From contig QANZ01044784.1 in NCBI GenBank assembly GCA_003254925.1, positions 1 through 64,000 on the forward strand: a DNA stretch of 64,000 nucleotides, written 5' to 3'. The translations under genes were made by a program, and so were the position numbers. Shown piece after piece: positions 36,978 through 48,989 of this stretch. Within the stretch, counting starts at the first letter, position 1, and every line of letters begins with the position of its first letter. The notes beneath the pieces were generated by a model. The model made no database searches. It was not told where the DNA came from and worked only from the letters and a program-made list of their open reading frames with translations. This DNA is from Chamaecrista fasciculata. Taxonomy: Eukaryota; Streptophyta; Magnoliopsida; Fabales; Fabaceae.

Positions 36978-38591
36978 CTATGGTCTTCCATATCCCAGTT
37001 CAGAATCCATATCCCTTTCTTCAAATCCTTTTTCTGCTTCCACCAAGTCATTTCTTGTCATTCCAAGATCTGCCTCTAAAGCGACCAGCTTTGCCTCAAG
37101 CTGTTTCTTTTCCATCTCCAAAGCACCAACGTGCTCCCTCAACTTTTTCAACTGCATTTCTCTTTCAAGATAATTTTTCATGCCAAGGGCAGATTGAACA
37201 TGAGGCTCCAGCCAACTCAAATCAAATTTAAAAGTCTCAAGTTCCTCCCATAAAATTTGAAGATCCATACAGGCTTCATCATTCATGTCTTTCACCCTTT
37301 TAGTTTTAAGGAAATGTAGAACTCTGCCCAAAGCCGTGAATGCCCATTCAACAAACTGACGACTTCTCTTCTGCTGACATTCAATTAGTGATGGATGCTG
37401 GTTGCATACATCTTCCAGTAATGGAAGGAAAACTTCTTCTATTTTCCCTAGACCCCTGACATCCTTGAGTTCACCAGTTGGGGTTGAGGACAATTCTGTG
37501 GGCAAAGAAGAAGAAGCAGGCTGAGGTAACACTAGAGCAGCTTGATTTTCCTCTTGTGGGGCTTCCACTTCCATTCGTCCAGCTTGAGCTACAGATTTTG
37601 GGGATGCAGTTAAGCCAGCAGCTTGATCTAATTGATTCTCATTTTCAGACTTAGGAATATAGATCTTGGCATCAATGATACACTTGTCCTGCATAAGATA
37701 GCCCCTCCCACGGTGACGAAGTTCACTTATAGGCATGAAATTTGTGAAACCCCAGTCACTCTCTTCTGCATTGAACTTGTGTGTAGCATCTGAAAAATCC
37801 ATATATCAAGATTCAAGAGTCAATTGCGGCTGATAAAAGATTAATTTACTTGATTATCAAATTAATATGGCATTTTATGATATGCATGTGTTCAAAATGA
37901 TCTAGAAAAGTATCCTTGAAGAAAGGAAGTTTTAGCAGTCCTGAGTATTTCCCAGTGCCAGCCCGTTATCAGAGATATATTGCTCAATCAATTGAAATCA
38001 GTGATGGTTTCATAATCTTGCAGAATCAAATGATTCTAAAACGCGGATCTCTTCTTAAGTCTTAACCTTCCCAAATAACATGCATGCAATCGGTAGTGTT
38101 CCGATCTCATATGCTCAAATATCTTATAATACATCATCAGGGGCCACAGATTTAACCAGGAGAAATCCCCAAACTTTAAAAGAGAACAAATAATAGAATT
38201 TAGAAAGATGCCTCTCTTTATTGTCCACACGCTATTAATTTGATTAGTTACAGCCAAACTGAAAGTAGCATTTCTGGACCAGTCAGGAGGCAAACTTGCA
38301 GAGTCCGCAGCATCCAAATACAAGGACAAGTGATCCACCTTGTTCCCATTTGGAAACATAAGAATCCTCCTAAAGGAAAATCCAAAGAAGATCAAATTCA
38401 AAGCACAGAAATGAAAATCAAGTCAAGGAGTACAAGCATTTAACCAGATGATATTCAAGGAAATACCATGGATAACCACCGACGATGAAAGTCTGGGAGT
38501 ATAACTTCTTGGCGCTCAGTTTCGAGAAGTTCTCAATTATCCATGTGAACAATTTCTCATCCGTTGAATCATCTGTTCGTGGATTATCCAT
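36978..38591 (-). CDS. MATH + coiled-coil protein, array copy A, 364 aa
   Basis: Exons 38591-38467, 38369-38212 and 37789-36978. The MATH (TRAF-like) domain spans residues ~13-135 ([52 protein letters not shown]). A variable P/Q-rich linker (~150-190) and the family's C-terminal helical domain follow ([46 protein letters not shown]), then a coiled coil ending ELGYGRP. MATH domains bind partner proteins; Arabidopsis relatives include RTM3, which limits long-distance potyvirus movement. Intron 2 uses a GC donor (38211-38210) where the other copies have GT. A 5'UTR exon near 38922-39030 appears to be spliced to about 38612. It groups with copies C and D. Confidence 0.87.
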
Positions 38592-38629
38592 TCGTACAAA
38601 TCATCAACTCCTGCACAAAGATCGATGAA

Positions 38630-38870
38630 TGAAAATTGATCCTGAACAGTATAGTTTCCGGCCAAACAAGTCTCAAAGTTGTTCTTCAACACTAAATGAA
38701 GATACATGCAAACTCAGAGCCGAACAGATTTACATAAAAAAGCACCATCAAGATCAGAATAAATAAATGAAAATGGATCCTAAACAGTATAGTTTCAGGC
38801 CAAACAACTCTCAAAGTTTTTCAACAATAAATGAAGATACGTACAAACTCAGAGCCCAAATGCAGGATAT
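38630..38870. repeat. Tandem duplication (~137 bp) in the leader intron of copy A
   Basis: GATCCTGAACAGTATAG (about 38639) recurs as GATCCTAAACAGTATAG (about 38775), followed by matching GCCAAACAA and AAATGAAGATAC segments. The copies differ at many sites, so this is a true old duplication. Confidence 0.75.
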
Positions 38871-39039
38871 CACAATTCCCAAACACAAACAACATTTCTG
38901 GTAGTAGAAACTAGAAATATACCTTCAAACACAACCAAGGGTTTAGGATTTTGGAGACGGAAAAAGCTCTAACGAAACACCACAAAGACTATCGGAGTTG
39001 GAAGCGGATGATGCCTGCAGGCTGCAGTGAAGTGAAGAG

Positions 39040-39979
39040 AGACACTTTTAAAGTGTGTTAGAAATTGGGTTTTCACTTTTTAGCTCACGAGATAGGACTT
39101 TTTGGAAAGGTAAAACCGTAAAAGTAGCTTTTTTGTCTTTAAATTTTATATTATCTTTTTATTTTTGTTGTTTTTTTCTTTGTATATTTTAGTGAATTTT
39201 ATCTGAATTTTTTTAATAAATTCACTACATATTTTATCGTATATTTTTTTAATTTAAGTTACAATTTAAATGTTTTATATTTTATCATATTTTTTAATTT
39301 GAGTTATTAATTTAAATGTTAAAGATTAGGTTTTTATTTTCTAGAATCATTTTTGACTAGATTTGTCTCATTTGCCGACAGTCTCAATTAAACAGAAAAA
39401 GAATTTGTCAAGAGTAATACATAATTCTGAATTCGTCACAATCAGACTTGAAGCTAGAGAGATATGACCAACTTTTTTTTATTGTGAAATAAGTTACTCA
39501 CTTTTGGAACTCAATTTGATCTTATTTGATGACGATCCCAATTGGATAAAAAAAAGACTTGTCAATAATAACTCGTATCTCCAAACTCAGCGTAATTAAA
39601 TTTAAAATGAGAAATATATAATTACACTCCGTCATTAAGATCAACAAGTGAAACTTTTAGGAAATAAACCAAAATCACAAGAAAAAAAAATAAAGAGCTA
39701 AATGACAACATACTTGAAAAATAAAGAATAAAAGTTACATTTTGACCAATTTAACTTTTAGAGATTAACTTATAAGATCAAAACTCAAAAAATTAAAATA
39801 TATTAATTTCATGACTTTAAATAATTAAGAAGTATACAATAGACTTTCGAAAATTGAATTATTTACAAGAATATTGTAAAAGATCAATTTATGCATTTAT
39901 TTATGTATTCTCTAACAACTTCAGAAATGCCATGATTATATTATATATGACACCAAAAACACATTACTGTAGAAAACAG
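39040..39979. other. Spacer between copies A and B
   Basis: AT-rich with no gene. It includes the promoter region of copy A (39030-39150) and the minus-strand 3' flank of copy B. Confidence 0.45.
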
Positions 39980-41524
39980 CTAAAACACGCCATAGCCTAA
40001 TTGAGTCTCCATGTCAGTATCCTCAAAACCCTTTTCTGCCTCTTCCAAGTGTCTCTTCTCTATATTAAGGTCCAGTTCTGCCATAGCCATTTTCACTCTC
40101 AGTTTCTTCATTTCAATCTCCAAAGCAACCACTTTCTCCTTCAGTTTTCTCACTTTCTCTGCTCTTTCCAAATAAGCCTTCATACCCAATGCAGATTCAA
40201 CATGAGGCTCCAACCATTTCAACTCAAATCCAAAGGTCTCAAGTTCCTCCCATAAGCCTTGAAGCTGCTTGCAGGCAGTGTCATCACCCATATCTCTTAC
40301 CTTCATATTCTTGAGAAAATATAAAACTCTACCCAAAGCTATGAAAGCCCAATGTATGAACCTTGAACTTCTTCTTTTCTGGCTTTCAATCAGATAAGGA
40401 TGCCATGAACACACTTCCTCAAGTAATGGAACCAAAGCTTGTTCTTCTGGTTCCAAGCTGCTGAAATCTATAAGATCTCTCAGAGAAATTAAGGGCACTT
40501 CCACAGGTTCATCATCTATAGAAGGATACAATGGGGCACTAGGTAGGACAGTGTGTCCTTGTTTAGGACTTGGTGTGTCATGAGATGGTCCTTCATTTCC
40601 TTGATGTATGAGTTCTAATTTTGAGATTTGACTAAACTGACTCCACATAGAGTCAAAGGATGTGACACTAAATGTGTCATCCGAGGAATCTATTCCTTGG
40701 TCTTCAAGCTGTATTGGTTCGGATTCCGCTGTGTTTGTTTGTGCAGGTTCATCACTAGGAATTTCATGCCTTTGTGTCGTTATGTTTTCTTCAATGTTGA
40801 AAGGGTCATCAGAAAGGGATAATTCTACTTCTATGATGCAAGTTTTGTTCACAAGATATCCAAACTTGGTATTATAGAAGTCACTAAGATGCACGAATGG
40901 TGAACCCCAGGCTTTATATCCAGAATTGAACTTCTGCTGAGTCTCTGAAAAGAAAATTAGATGTATAAAAATTGACTAACTATGCTCTAAATATAAAGGC
41001 AACATAGACGGTTACATTAAAATATAAATACAGTGAAACTCATATTTGTACTTAAGGAAGTTCAATCATTTTAATGAAAAAACAAAGGAATAAGGAAAAC
41101 AACATTCATAACTAGAAAAGGAGTGCAAAGTGAAATACCCTTTACAATGGACAGGGTGCTATCCAACTGATTAATAAGAATCAACTTGATATGAGCAAAT
41201 TTTCTCCATCTAAATGATGGTAAAAAGGAATCCGAAACCTTCAAAACCAAGCACAAATATTGCTCCCCACTCTTTTCTATTTGATGCACAACAATTCGCC
41301 TGATTGAGAAATTGATCAATTGGAATTAGGAAAACATTATATATATATATATGTACTGTTTAACAATTAGAAATTCACATCTTATCCAAAATCAAAAAAA
41401 TTAGAAATTCACCAAGTACCTACCATTTACTATCGCCCACATGAAAAGAACTGGAGCGTAAGTCCTTGGTTTTTTTCCTTGAGAAATCTTCAATTTTCCA
41501 TGTAAATTTCTTAAACTCAATCAT
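39980..41524 (-). CDS. MATH + coiled-coil protein, array copy B, 408 aa
   Basis: Exons 41524-41424, 41299-41139 and 40944-39980, with the same intron positions and phases as the other copies. The MATH domain starts almost at the N-terminus (MIEFKKFTWKIEDFSRKKTK); the MENQQ leader of copies E and F is missing because the first in-frame ATG lies later. A long acidic, serine-rich linker (~105-220) ends in APLYPSIDDEPVEVPL, also found in copy E. The helical domain (LVPLLEEVCSWHPYLIESQK, WAFIALGRVLYFLK, LEPHVESALGMK) and C-terminal coiled coil end QLGYGVF. Longest copy. Closest to copy E by linker and exon 3 start (ETQQKF). Role inferred only from family. Confidence 0.85.
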
Positions 41525-42569
41525 GCTTCCCCTGCTTCTTTTCAACTGTATTAGTTACCAACCTATACAGACAAAAACAATGAATGTCTTTAAAGTCCAA
41601 AAATCAGAACTCAAAACTCACAAGATGGGTGAAAGAAGAGAGAGAGAAAGAGATATCCAAACTTACACGAAGGATAGAAATGTTTATGAAGGAGGTGTTT
41701 GAATCTCACAAGTACCTTAAAAGACAAATATTGGAAAAGGTCAACTCAACTGATAACACCAATCAACCTCATAAGAAATTCTAAGGGAATAACTTGGTTA
41801 TGTATTAGAAATAGTCATCGCCTTTAGGTCTATACTTTATGTTGATCGGATTCTCAAACTTGGTTGAGTTTCATATAATTAATTAGAAAGAGTGATCTCT
41901 ACATAAATAAATACTATAACCGATAAAAAAAAAGTCAGCTACAGGTTGCAAATTTATTATTTGCCTTATTCAACTATCTTAATTTTTTTAACATCATTGG
42001 AAATTATTCCTCAACTGACATGCCCGATTTAAAAAAGAAAGTAAACTGCAGGTTGNCAGGGTACCAAATTGCAATTTACCCTTTTTTTAACATCATTGGA
42101 AATTATTCCTCAACTGACATGCCCGATTTAAAAAAGAAAGTAAACTGCAGGTTGCGAATCTATTAGTTGTCTTATACAACTATCTTTCTTTTTAAATACG
42201 CACGCATATGTTGTAGTATTGTACACAGATAGATAGATATATATATATACAAACATTGAATTCTCTTCTCATAACATAATTTACCTTGTATCGTTATTCT
42301 TTAACGCGTTATTAGAACAACTGAAAATAAAAGATTGACACAAAGGAGAAAGAAACACTCACAATTAAGGATAAATTTACTACTGCAAACTATGGCGTTA
42401 ATTTAGGTCATCAAAACACTGGACTGTTCAAAAACAACTTAAAGTTCGACATTAAAAAAAAAAGTAACACTTAAAGGAAGTCATTAAAGTCACCACTTGA
42501 AAACTCTAAATGCAATAATCCTATTGCATCTATTCACAGCCCCACCAAACAGACAATGATCTTACAAGT
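41525..42569. other. Spacer between copies B and C with an N-linked duplication
   Basis: Holds the leader region of copy B and the 3' flank of copy C. A ~73-bp segment (about 41983-42055) recurs at 42082-42154 across the N at 42056. The part 42316-42560 is homologous to the 3' flank of copy D (45072-45355). Confidence 0.6.
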
Positions 42570-44072
42570 CTATGATCTCCCATATCCTAATTCAGCATCC
42601 AGATCCATCTCCACAAACCCTTGTTCTGCTTGTACCAATTCTCCTCTTGCTGCCTCAAGATCTAACTCTGCAGCAGCAAGCTCTATTTTGAGCCTCTTCA
42701 TTTCCATCTCAAAAGCATCCACATTTCCCCTCAACTTATTCACCCGTTTTGTCCTCTCTACATAATTTTTCATGCCTAAAGCGGATTGAACATGAGGCTC
42801 TAGCCAGGTCAAATCAAATTTAAATGTCTCAAGTTCCTCCCATAAAATTTGCAGATGACTACAGGCCTCATTGTTCATGTCTTTCACCTTTTTATTCTTC
42901 AGGAAATGCAAAACTCTGCCTAATGCCGTGAATGCCCATTCAATAAACCGATGACTTCTTTTCTGCTGACATTCAATAAGTGATGGATACTTTGTACACA
43001 CTTCCTCCAATAATGGAACGAAAACTTTTTCTATTTGCCCAAGACCCCTGAAATCCACAAGCTCACGAATCGGGTTTGGAGACACTTCAGTAGTCAATGA
43101 AGAGTTCCCATTGGCAGCTGCTTGATCACCTTGATTCTCATTTCCAGAATTGGGAATAGAAAGCTTAGCTTCAATGATACATGTGTCATTCGCAAGATTA
43201 CCCTTCCCAAGATCATAAAGTTCATCTAAAGGTATAAGTGATTTAAAGCCCCAGCAATAGTTTCTTGAAGTGTACTGCTGTGTACCATCTGGAAAATCAA
43301 TATGTGAAGATTCAAGAGTCAGTTGTGTCCAATAGTAAATGAGGTCACAAGATTACCAAATGGATATGGCCTATGGGATTAATAGTACACATGAGGAATT
43401 TTAACTCTCAAAAGGAGAAAGAAATTGTAGTTGTCATTGTTGGACTAAATCAAATGACAGTGTCTTAGAGTCGGGACTCAAAATTTTTAGAGTGAAATCT
43501 CCAACCGTGATAAGCATAGAATTCAAAAATAGAGTGGCATATTTCAGGTGCTAACTTTAGTGGTTTGATATATCCATAGGAAATGTAAAGACTCAATGCA
43601 ATGCTTCAACAAAAACATGGTAAGAATCACGATGTCCATTCAAAAACTTGATAACATAACCAAAATAGAAGATCAAAAAATGAGAAAAGAAATCCCCCAA
43701 ACTGAATATACCTTTTTTGACCGTCTTCATTCCATCTTGGTTAATCACAGCCAAGCTTAAAGTCACATTTATGGACCAGTCGTCTGGTAAACGACTAGAA
43801 TCCGCAACATCCAAGTATATAGACAAGTAATCCACATTGTTCCCTTTTGGATATAAGATAATTTTCCTAAAGGCAAGACCAAACAAGATCAACTTTCAAA
43901 GCACACAAATGCAAAAGCACAAACATTCTAGTAAATTCCAGCGAAAGGGGATTCAAGTAAATACCAACTTACCAAGCATAACCAGCGACCATGAAATTCT
44001 CGGAGTAAAGCTTCTTGACTTTCAATTTGGAGAAGTTTTTAACTGTCCATGTGAATTTACCTTTGATGAAAT
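42570..44072 (-). pseudogene. MATH + coiled-coil array copy C, 5'-truncated
   Basis: Exon 3 (43288-42570), exon 2 (43866-43712) and the 3' part of exon 1 (44072-43975, from GKFTWTVKNFSKLKVKKLYS) are open and keep the splice sites and phases of copy D. The exon 1 start is gone: upstream of about 44072 homology to copy D stops, the sequence is unrelated AT-rich DNA, and the frame reaches a stop without an ATG. The linker also lacks about 30 residues present in copy D. The C-terminal domain ([27 protein letters not shown]) is intact and near-identical to copy D. Either a recent pseudogene or expressed from a substituted start; I favour the former. Confidence 0.75.
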
Positions 44073-44315
44073 AATTGTTAAATATTATGGAATATATTAA
44101 AATATTATTCCGTTTTTAATATTATAATTTGATAGGTTATTAAGAATTACAATCAATTATTGCACCATTAATGTTTAAAAAGATGATTTCTCAAATCATA
44201 ACAAAAAAATTATCCAAAATTCTCAAATCTTAACAACAAGATTACAATCTTTACACTATTAAGTATTTTGTGAAAGAATTTTTATCGTCCTTGTAATTTT
44301 GTATAATTCTAATGA

Positions 44316-45076
44316 AATGTAATAGATCAAATTTAACATTTTAATATATATATATATATATTATATTTATATATTATATATATATATATGTATTTTGTTA
44401 CAATTATTTTGTATATTTTGATACTGACAAAATAAGGTTATCTAATAAAATTTGAATTAATCAAATCAAAATATTATATTATTTTTTTTGGCCAAAATCA
44501 AAATATTATATTTGACTTATGTTATTTTATAAAAATAAATAAAATATTTCGAAAATATTTTTTAAAGTTTATCTTAGTCACACCCGTGATGTGGAACACC
44601 AAACCTTTGTGATCGTGATGTCAAATCGGTGAACATATATCTAAATTAAAGCTCTTTTCTACCAAAAAAAAATTAAAGCCCACAATGACATGTTAGGTGA
44701 GTAAGATATTAAATTTTTTATGCGAGGTATTGATGGTTACATGCTTACATGCATAATTTTATGGTTCGGTGTTCAAATATGAGTAATCACTTCGCTCTCT
44801 ACACATACTTACAAGTAATTTACAGAAACATCAATGGCATTACACTTGGCAAACTATATATAGCCCAAACAAGAACTCACATTATAATTGGGAGATTTTT
44901 ATTTATCATCTTAATACATATTTAATGGGAAAAAGATAAACCCATATCAAAATTTTATCATAATTAGATCCCTTATCATCTAAAAAATGTCATAGCATAG
45001 TTGAGCCTCCACGTTAATCTCCTCAAAGCCCTTTGTTTCTTCCACCAACTGTCTCTTTTCAATATTAAGATCAACT
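44316..45076. repeat. Duplicated 3' flank of copy E placed between copies C and D
   Basis: Closely follows 49378-49934 (for example AATGTAATAGATCAAATTT, GATACTGACAAAATAA, ACATCAATGGCATTACACTT). It has one extra stretch of about 130 bp near 44705-44835 and ends inside the terminal exon of an E-like gene. Confidence 0.8.
44980..45076 (-). pseudogene. 3'-end relic of an E-type MATH/coiled-coil gene
   Basis: The minus strand reads DLNIEKRQLVEETKGFEEIN and on to QLCYDIF and a stop (44980-44982), about 30 codons nearly identical to the end of copy E. It breaks off at 45072-45076 inside the exon, where the sequence switches to the 3' flank shared by copies C and D. Confidence 0.85.
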
Positions 45077-45210
45077 GAAAAATAAAAGATTGACACAAAG
45101 GAGCCAGAAACACTCGCAAATTAAGGATAAATTTACTACTAAAAACTATGGCGTTAATTTAGGTCATTAAAACACTGGACTTTTCAAATACAACTTAAAG
45201 TTCGACATTA

Positions 45211-45253
45211 AAAAAAAAAAAAAAAAAAAANNNAAAAAAAAAAAAAAAAAAAA
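45211..45253. repeat. Poly(A) run containing NNN
   Basis: A-run of about 20 bases on each side of NNN (45231-45233). The equivalent place in the copy C flank (near 42455) has only about ten A. True length unresolved. Confidence 0.9.
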
Positions 45254-45361
45254 GTATAACACTTAAAGAAAGTCATTACTATCAACACTTGAAAACTCTA
45301 AATGCATTAATCCTATTGCATTTATTCACAGCCACAACAAACAGAGAATGATCTTACAAGT

Positions 45362-46936
45362 CTATGGTCTCCCATATCCTAATTCAGCATCCACATCCAT
45401 CTCCTCAAACCCTTGTTCTGCTTGTACCAATTCTCCTCTTGCTGCTTCAAGATCTAACTCTGCAGCAGCAAGCTTTACTTTGAGCCTCTTCATTTCCATC
45501 TCAAAAGCATCCACATTTCCCCTCAGCTTATTCACCCGTTTTGCCCTCTCTACATAATTTTTCATGCCTAAGGCGGATTGAACATGAGGCTCTAGCCAGG
45601 TCAAATCAAACTTAAATGTCTCAAGTTCCTCCCATAAAATTTGCAGATGACAACAGGCCTCATCGTTCATGTCTTTCACCTTTTTATTCTTAAGGAAATG
45701 CAAAACTCTGCCTAATGCTGTGAATGCCCATTCAATAAACCGACAACTTCTTTTCTGCTGACATTCAATAAGTGATGGATATTTTGTGCATACTTCCTCC
45801 AGTAATGGAACGAAAACTTTTTCTATTTTCCCAAGACCCCTGAAATCCACAAGCTCACCAATCGGGTTTGGGGACACTTCAGTAGTCAATGAAGAGTTCC
45901 CATTATTCTGAATAGGCTGAGCTGAAACTTGTGCAGAAAGTGGTGGAACAATAGGTGCATCTCGGCATCGATCAACTTTCTTTGGGGGTTCCACTTCCAT
46001 TGGTCCAGCTTGATCACCAGATTTCTGAGATGCCTTGTCAGCTGCTTGATTACCTTGATTCTCGTTTCCAGACTTGGGACTAGAAAACTCAGCTTCAATG
46101 ACACATGTGTCATTCGCAAGATAACCCTTCCCAAGATCATAAAGTTCACCTAAAGGCACAAATGATGTAAAGCCCCAGTCACTCGCTCTTGAAGTGAACT
46201 GGTGTTCAGCATCTGGAAAATCAATATGTGAAGATTCAAGAGTCAGATGTGTCCAATAGTAAATGAGGTCACAAGATTACCAAATGGATGGCCTATGGGA
46301 TTAATACTACACATGAGGAATCTTAACTCTCTCAAAAGGAGAAACGAAATTTTAGTTGTCATAAGCATAGAATTCAAAAATAGAGTACCATATTTCAGGT
46401 GCTAACTTTAATGGTATGATATATCCATAGGAAATGTAAAGACTCAATGCAATGCTTCTACACAAACTTGGTAAGAAACACAATGTCCATTCAAAAACTT
46501 GATAACATAACCAAAATAGAAGATCAAAATATGAGAAAAGAAACCCCCCAAACTGAATATACCTTTCTTGACCGTCTTCTTTCCATCTTGGTTAATCACA
46601 GCCAAGCTGAAAGTCGCATTTCTGGACCAGCCGACAGGTAAACGACTAGAATCCGCAACATCCAAGTATATAGACAAGTAATCCACATTGTTCCCTTTTG
46701 GAAATATGAGAATCCTCCTAAAGGCAAGACCAAACAAGATCAACTTCAAAGCACACAAATGCAAAAGCATAAACATTTTAGTAAATTCCAGCGAAAGGGG
46801 ATTCAAGTAAATACCAAGCATAACCAGCGACGATGAATTTCTCGGAGTAAAGCTTCTTGATGTTCAATTTGGAGAAGTTTTTAATTGTCCATGTGAATTT
46901 ATCTTTGATGAGACCACTGGTTTGTTGATTATCCAT
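45362..46936 (-). CDS. MATH + coiled-coil protein, array copy D, 375 aa
   Basis: Exons 46936-46815, 46717-46563 and 46212-45362 (phases 2 and 1, GT-AG). Begins MDNQQTSGLIKDKFTWTIKN; MATH domain at ~10-130 (ILIFPKGNNVDYLSIYLDVA, SDWGFTSFVPLGEL). A linker with MEVEPPKKVD and VPPLSAQVSAQP is followed by the helical domain ([40 protein letters not shown]) and a coiled coil ending ELGYGRP. This is the intact sister of truncated copy C, with near-identical C-terminal 175 residues; both resemble copy A. Leader sequences extend to about 47440. Molecular role unknown; MATH domains are partner-binding modules. Confidence 0.87.
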
Positions 46937-47746
46937 TCGCAATTTTGTACAAACCACTAAGTCCTGCACGAACAATGACAACTAACCCCTATTCATTTCC
47001 AATTTTCCATATACAACATTGAATACATACATGTATATATACCTATATAAAACGATGATATACCTGAACAGAATAATTTCGGTAAAGTAACTCGTGAAGC
47101 TATTCAACACTAAACGAAGATACACACAACTCAAAGTGAACAAATATACAAAAATAAATTATATCGGGTCATACAAAACAGAGATTCAATGCTTCATCAA
47201 CACAGTAGAGTACAAGACACAGAGAGTGATAGATTCAAAATCAAGAGCTCTGAATCGAAATAGGAAAACTTAAACACAAGAACGAAACGAAATCAGGTAA
47301 AGGATAGAATAAGTAGTGGTGAGAGGGACGAACCTGCCAATGATTGAGCGATTGAAGCGCTCAGAGAAAGAATGGGGATGGGTATGAAATGAAGTCAATG
47401 GGTTTATGGAGGAAGAAAGCTCGAACAAACAAACCACACTGTGAACTTCTGACACGCAAATAAAAAGTTGACGCCTGAGGGCAGTTTTTGAGCATAAAAG
47501 GCGTGACTCTTTTTATTTTAAATTTAAAGTTTTGTTCCGTTTTTTTTCTTTAAGAAAAAAGGGGGACTTTCGGCCTACCATCTGAGAAGTTACTGAAGTT
47601 TTTAATTTTTTATAATTTATAGTGTCCTTTTATTTTTTTTATAAAAAAAATTTATATATATTATTGTAAAATGTGTGAAATAAAAATATTTAGAGTAGAG
47701 AGAAAAGTAGGAGAAAAGAGAGGTTCTATACTTCTATTATTCAAAT

Positions 47747-48432
47747 AGGCAAAAAATCGGTTGGTGTCCCTAATATTTGAGGTCAATTTCAGTTATACCA
47801 CCAACGTTTGTTTTATGTTAGTTATGCCCTTAACGTTTCACATTATTGTCAATTATATCCTAACCTATTAATTTTTTTTGGGCCAAAGTCTTATTTCGTA
47901 ATCATCAGGGTCGTCGTGTATCTTGTCAGAGACTTAAGGGACCAAAACGGAACTTTGAGAAAACTTGAGGGACTAAAATAGGACTTTGGCCCAAAAAATT
48001 GAGGTGTTATAATTGTAAGATAAACTTTAATACTCAAAGATTTAATGAGTAGAAGAAAGTGTGTACCTTAATCAATAGCTTTCAAGAACTTGAAGAGAGT
48101 TTTCTTCCTTCGACCCTTCTTCCTTTCTTGTTCTCTAATGGTTGAGAACTCAGCTTATCCATTCATGTCTTATCCTCTTATCTCAAAAATGTGAGGCTCT
48201 TATATGAAGGGAGAAGGAAGGGTATTGAAACCCTACTGGGCTCTAATTTCCTTAAGCCCAACCATCATCACATTGGGCCTTCTTTTTATTAGACCTAATC
48301 CATTAGTCACATGGGCCACATAATGGTTTATTATAAAATAATCCAACAATAATTGACAACTGTGAAATGTCAAAACAAATATCGGAGGTATAACTGAAAC
48401 TGACCTCAAACGTTAGGGGCATCAACAATTTT
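47747..48432. mobile_element. Second member of the 19-kb inverted-repeat family, itself interrupted
   Basis: Arms GAGGTCAATTTCAGTTAT (about 47779) and its inverted partner (about 48395) match the element at 19061-20650, including the GGGCCAAAGTC centre motif. The right arm is split by a 335-bp LTR-like insertion at 48014-48348. Confidence 0.75.
48014..48348. mobile_element. Short solo LTR (TRIM-like), perfect TSD ATAAT
   Basis: Starts TGTAAGATAAAC and ends AATCCAACA, a TG...CA unit of 335 bp. It is flanked by ATAAT on both sides (48009-48013 and 48349-48353). Internal TATA-like CTCTTATATGAAGG near 48189. Non-coding. Size and ends fit a solo LTR of a small LTR or TRIM element inserted into the inverted-repeat element. 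Confidence 0.8.
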
Positions 48433-48622
48433 TTTTTCTATTCAACTAATATTAATATTTTACATCAACATCTAAAATCTCTATTTATCGGTTTCTTCAA
48501 AGTGAGAAATCCTTTGAACAAACTTCCTGCAAATCAATGAATGAGTAATATTTTAAGTAGTGTGATTGTGTAGACGAACTTTCTCCTTGTTTTAGTTATA
48601 TTTTTATAATGAAGGTGATGCC

Positions 48623-48989
48623 TAGGGGTGTTCATTGGGTTGGGCTAACCCGCCAACCCGTTAAAACCAACCCAACCCACTAGTTTGGGTTGGTTTGGGT
48701 TGAGCTGGTGGGTTGGTTTGGGTTCAAAAAGTTGAGCCCGCTGTGGTTTTGGTAGGGCTGTGGATTTCAAGATTTTGAGCCCGCTCAACCCAAACCAACC
48801 CGTCGGCCCGCAAAAATATTAAATAAAAAATAAAATTAATTTTTATTTAGTTAAAATTCTATTTTAATATCANAACCAACTCGCCACTGTTTAGTTTGGG
48901 TTGACTCAATTATTTTCTTTAGCCCAACCCAACCCAACCTGCCCTAAACCAAACCAAACCCAACCCAATCCAGCCCGTGAACACCCGTA
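48623..48989. mobile_element. hAT-like MITE with 6-bp flanking repeat
   Basis: Ends TAGGGGTGTTCA and TGAACACCCGTA are inverted. The subterminal parts are rich in AACCCAACCC / GGGTTGGGTT in opposite orientations. GATGCC abuts both ends (48617-48622 and 48990-48995); with two further mismatched bases this may be an aged 8-bp hAT duplication. An N lies at 48873 in the AT-rich centre. No coding sequence. Confidence 0.75.

Noticed and set aside
44700..44840. Possible SINE in the extra ~130 bp of the duplicated E flank (GGTTCGGTGTTCAAAT resembles a B box)
   Set aside because: No A box, tail or target duplication could be matched; left as an unexplained indel.
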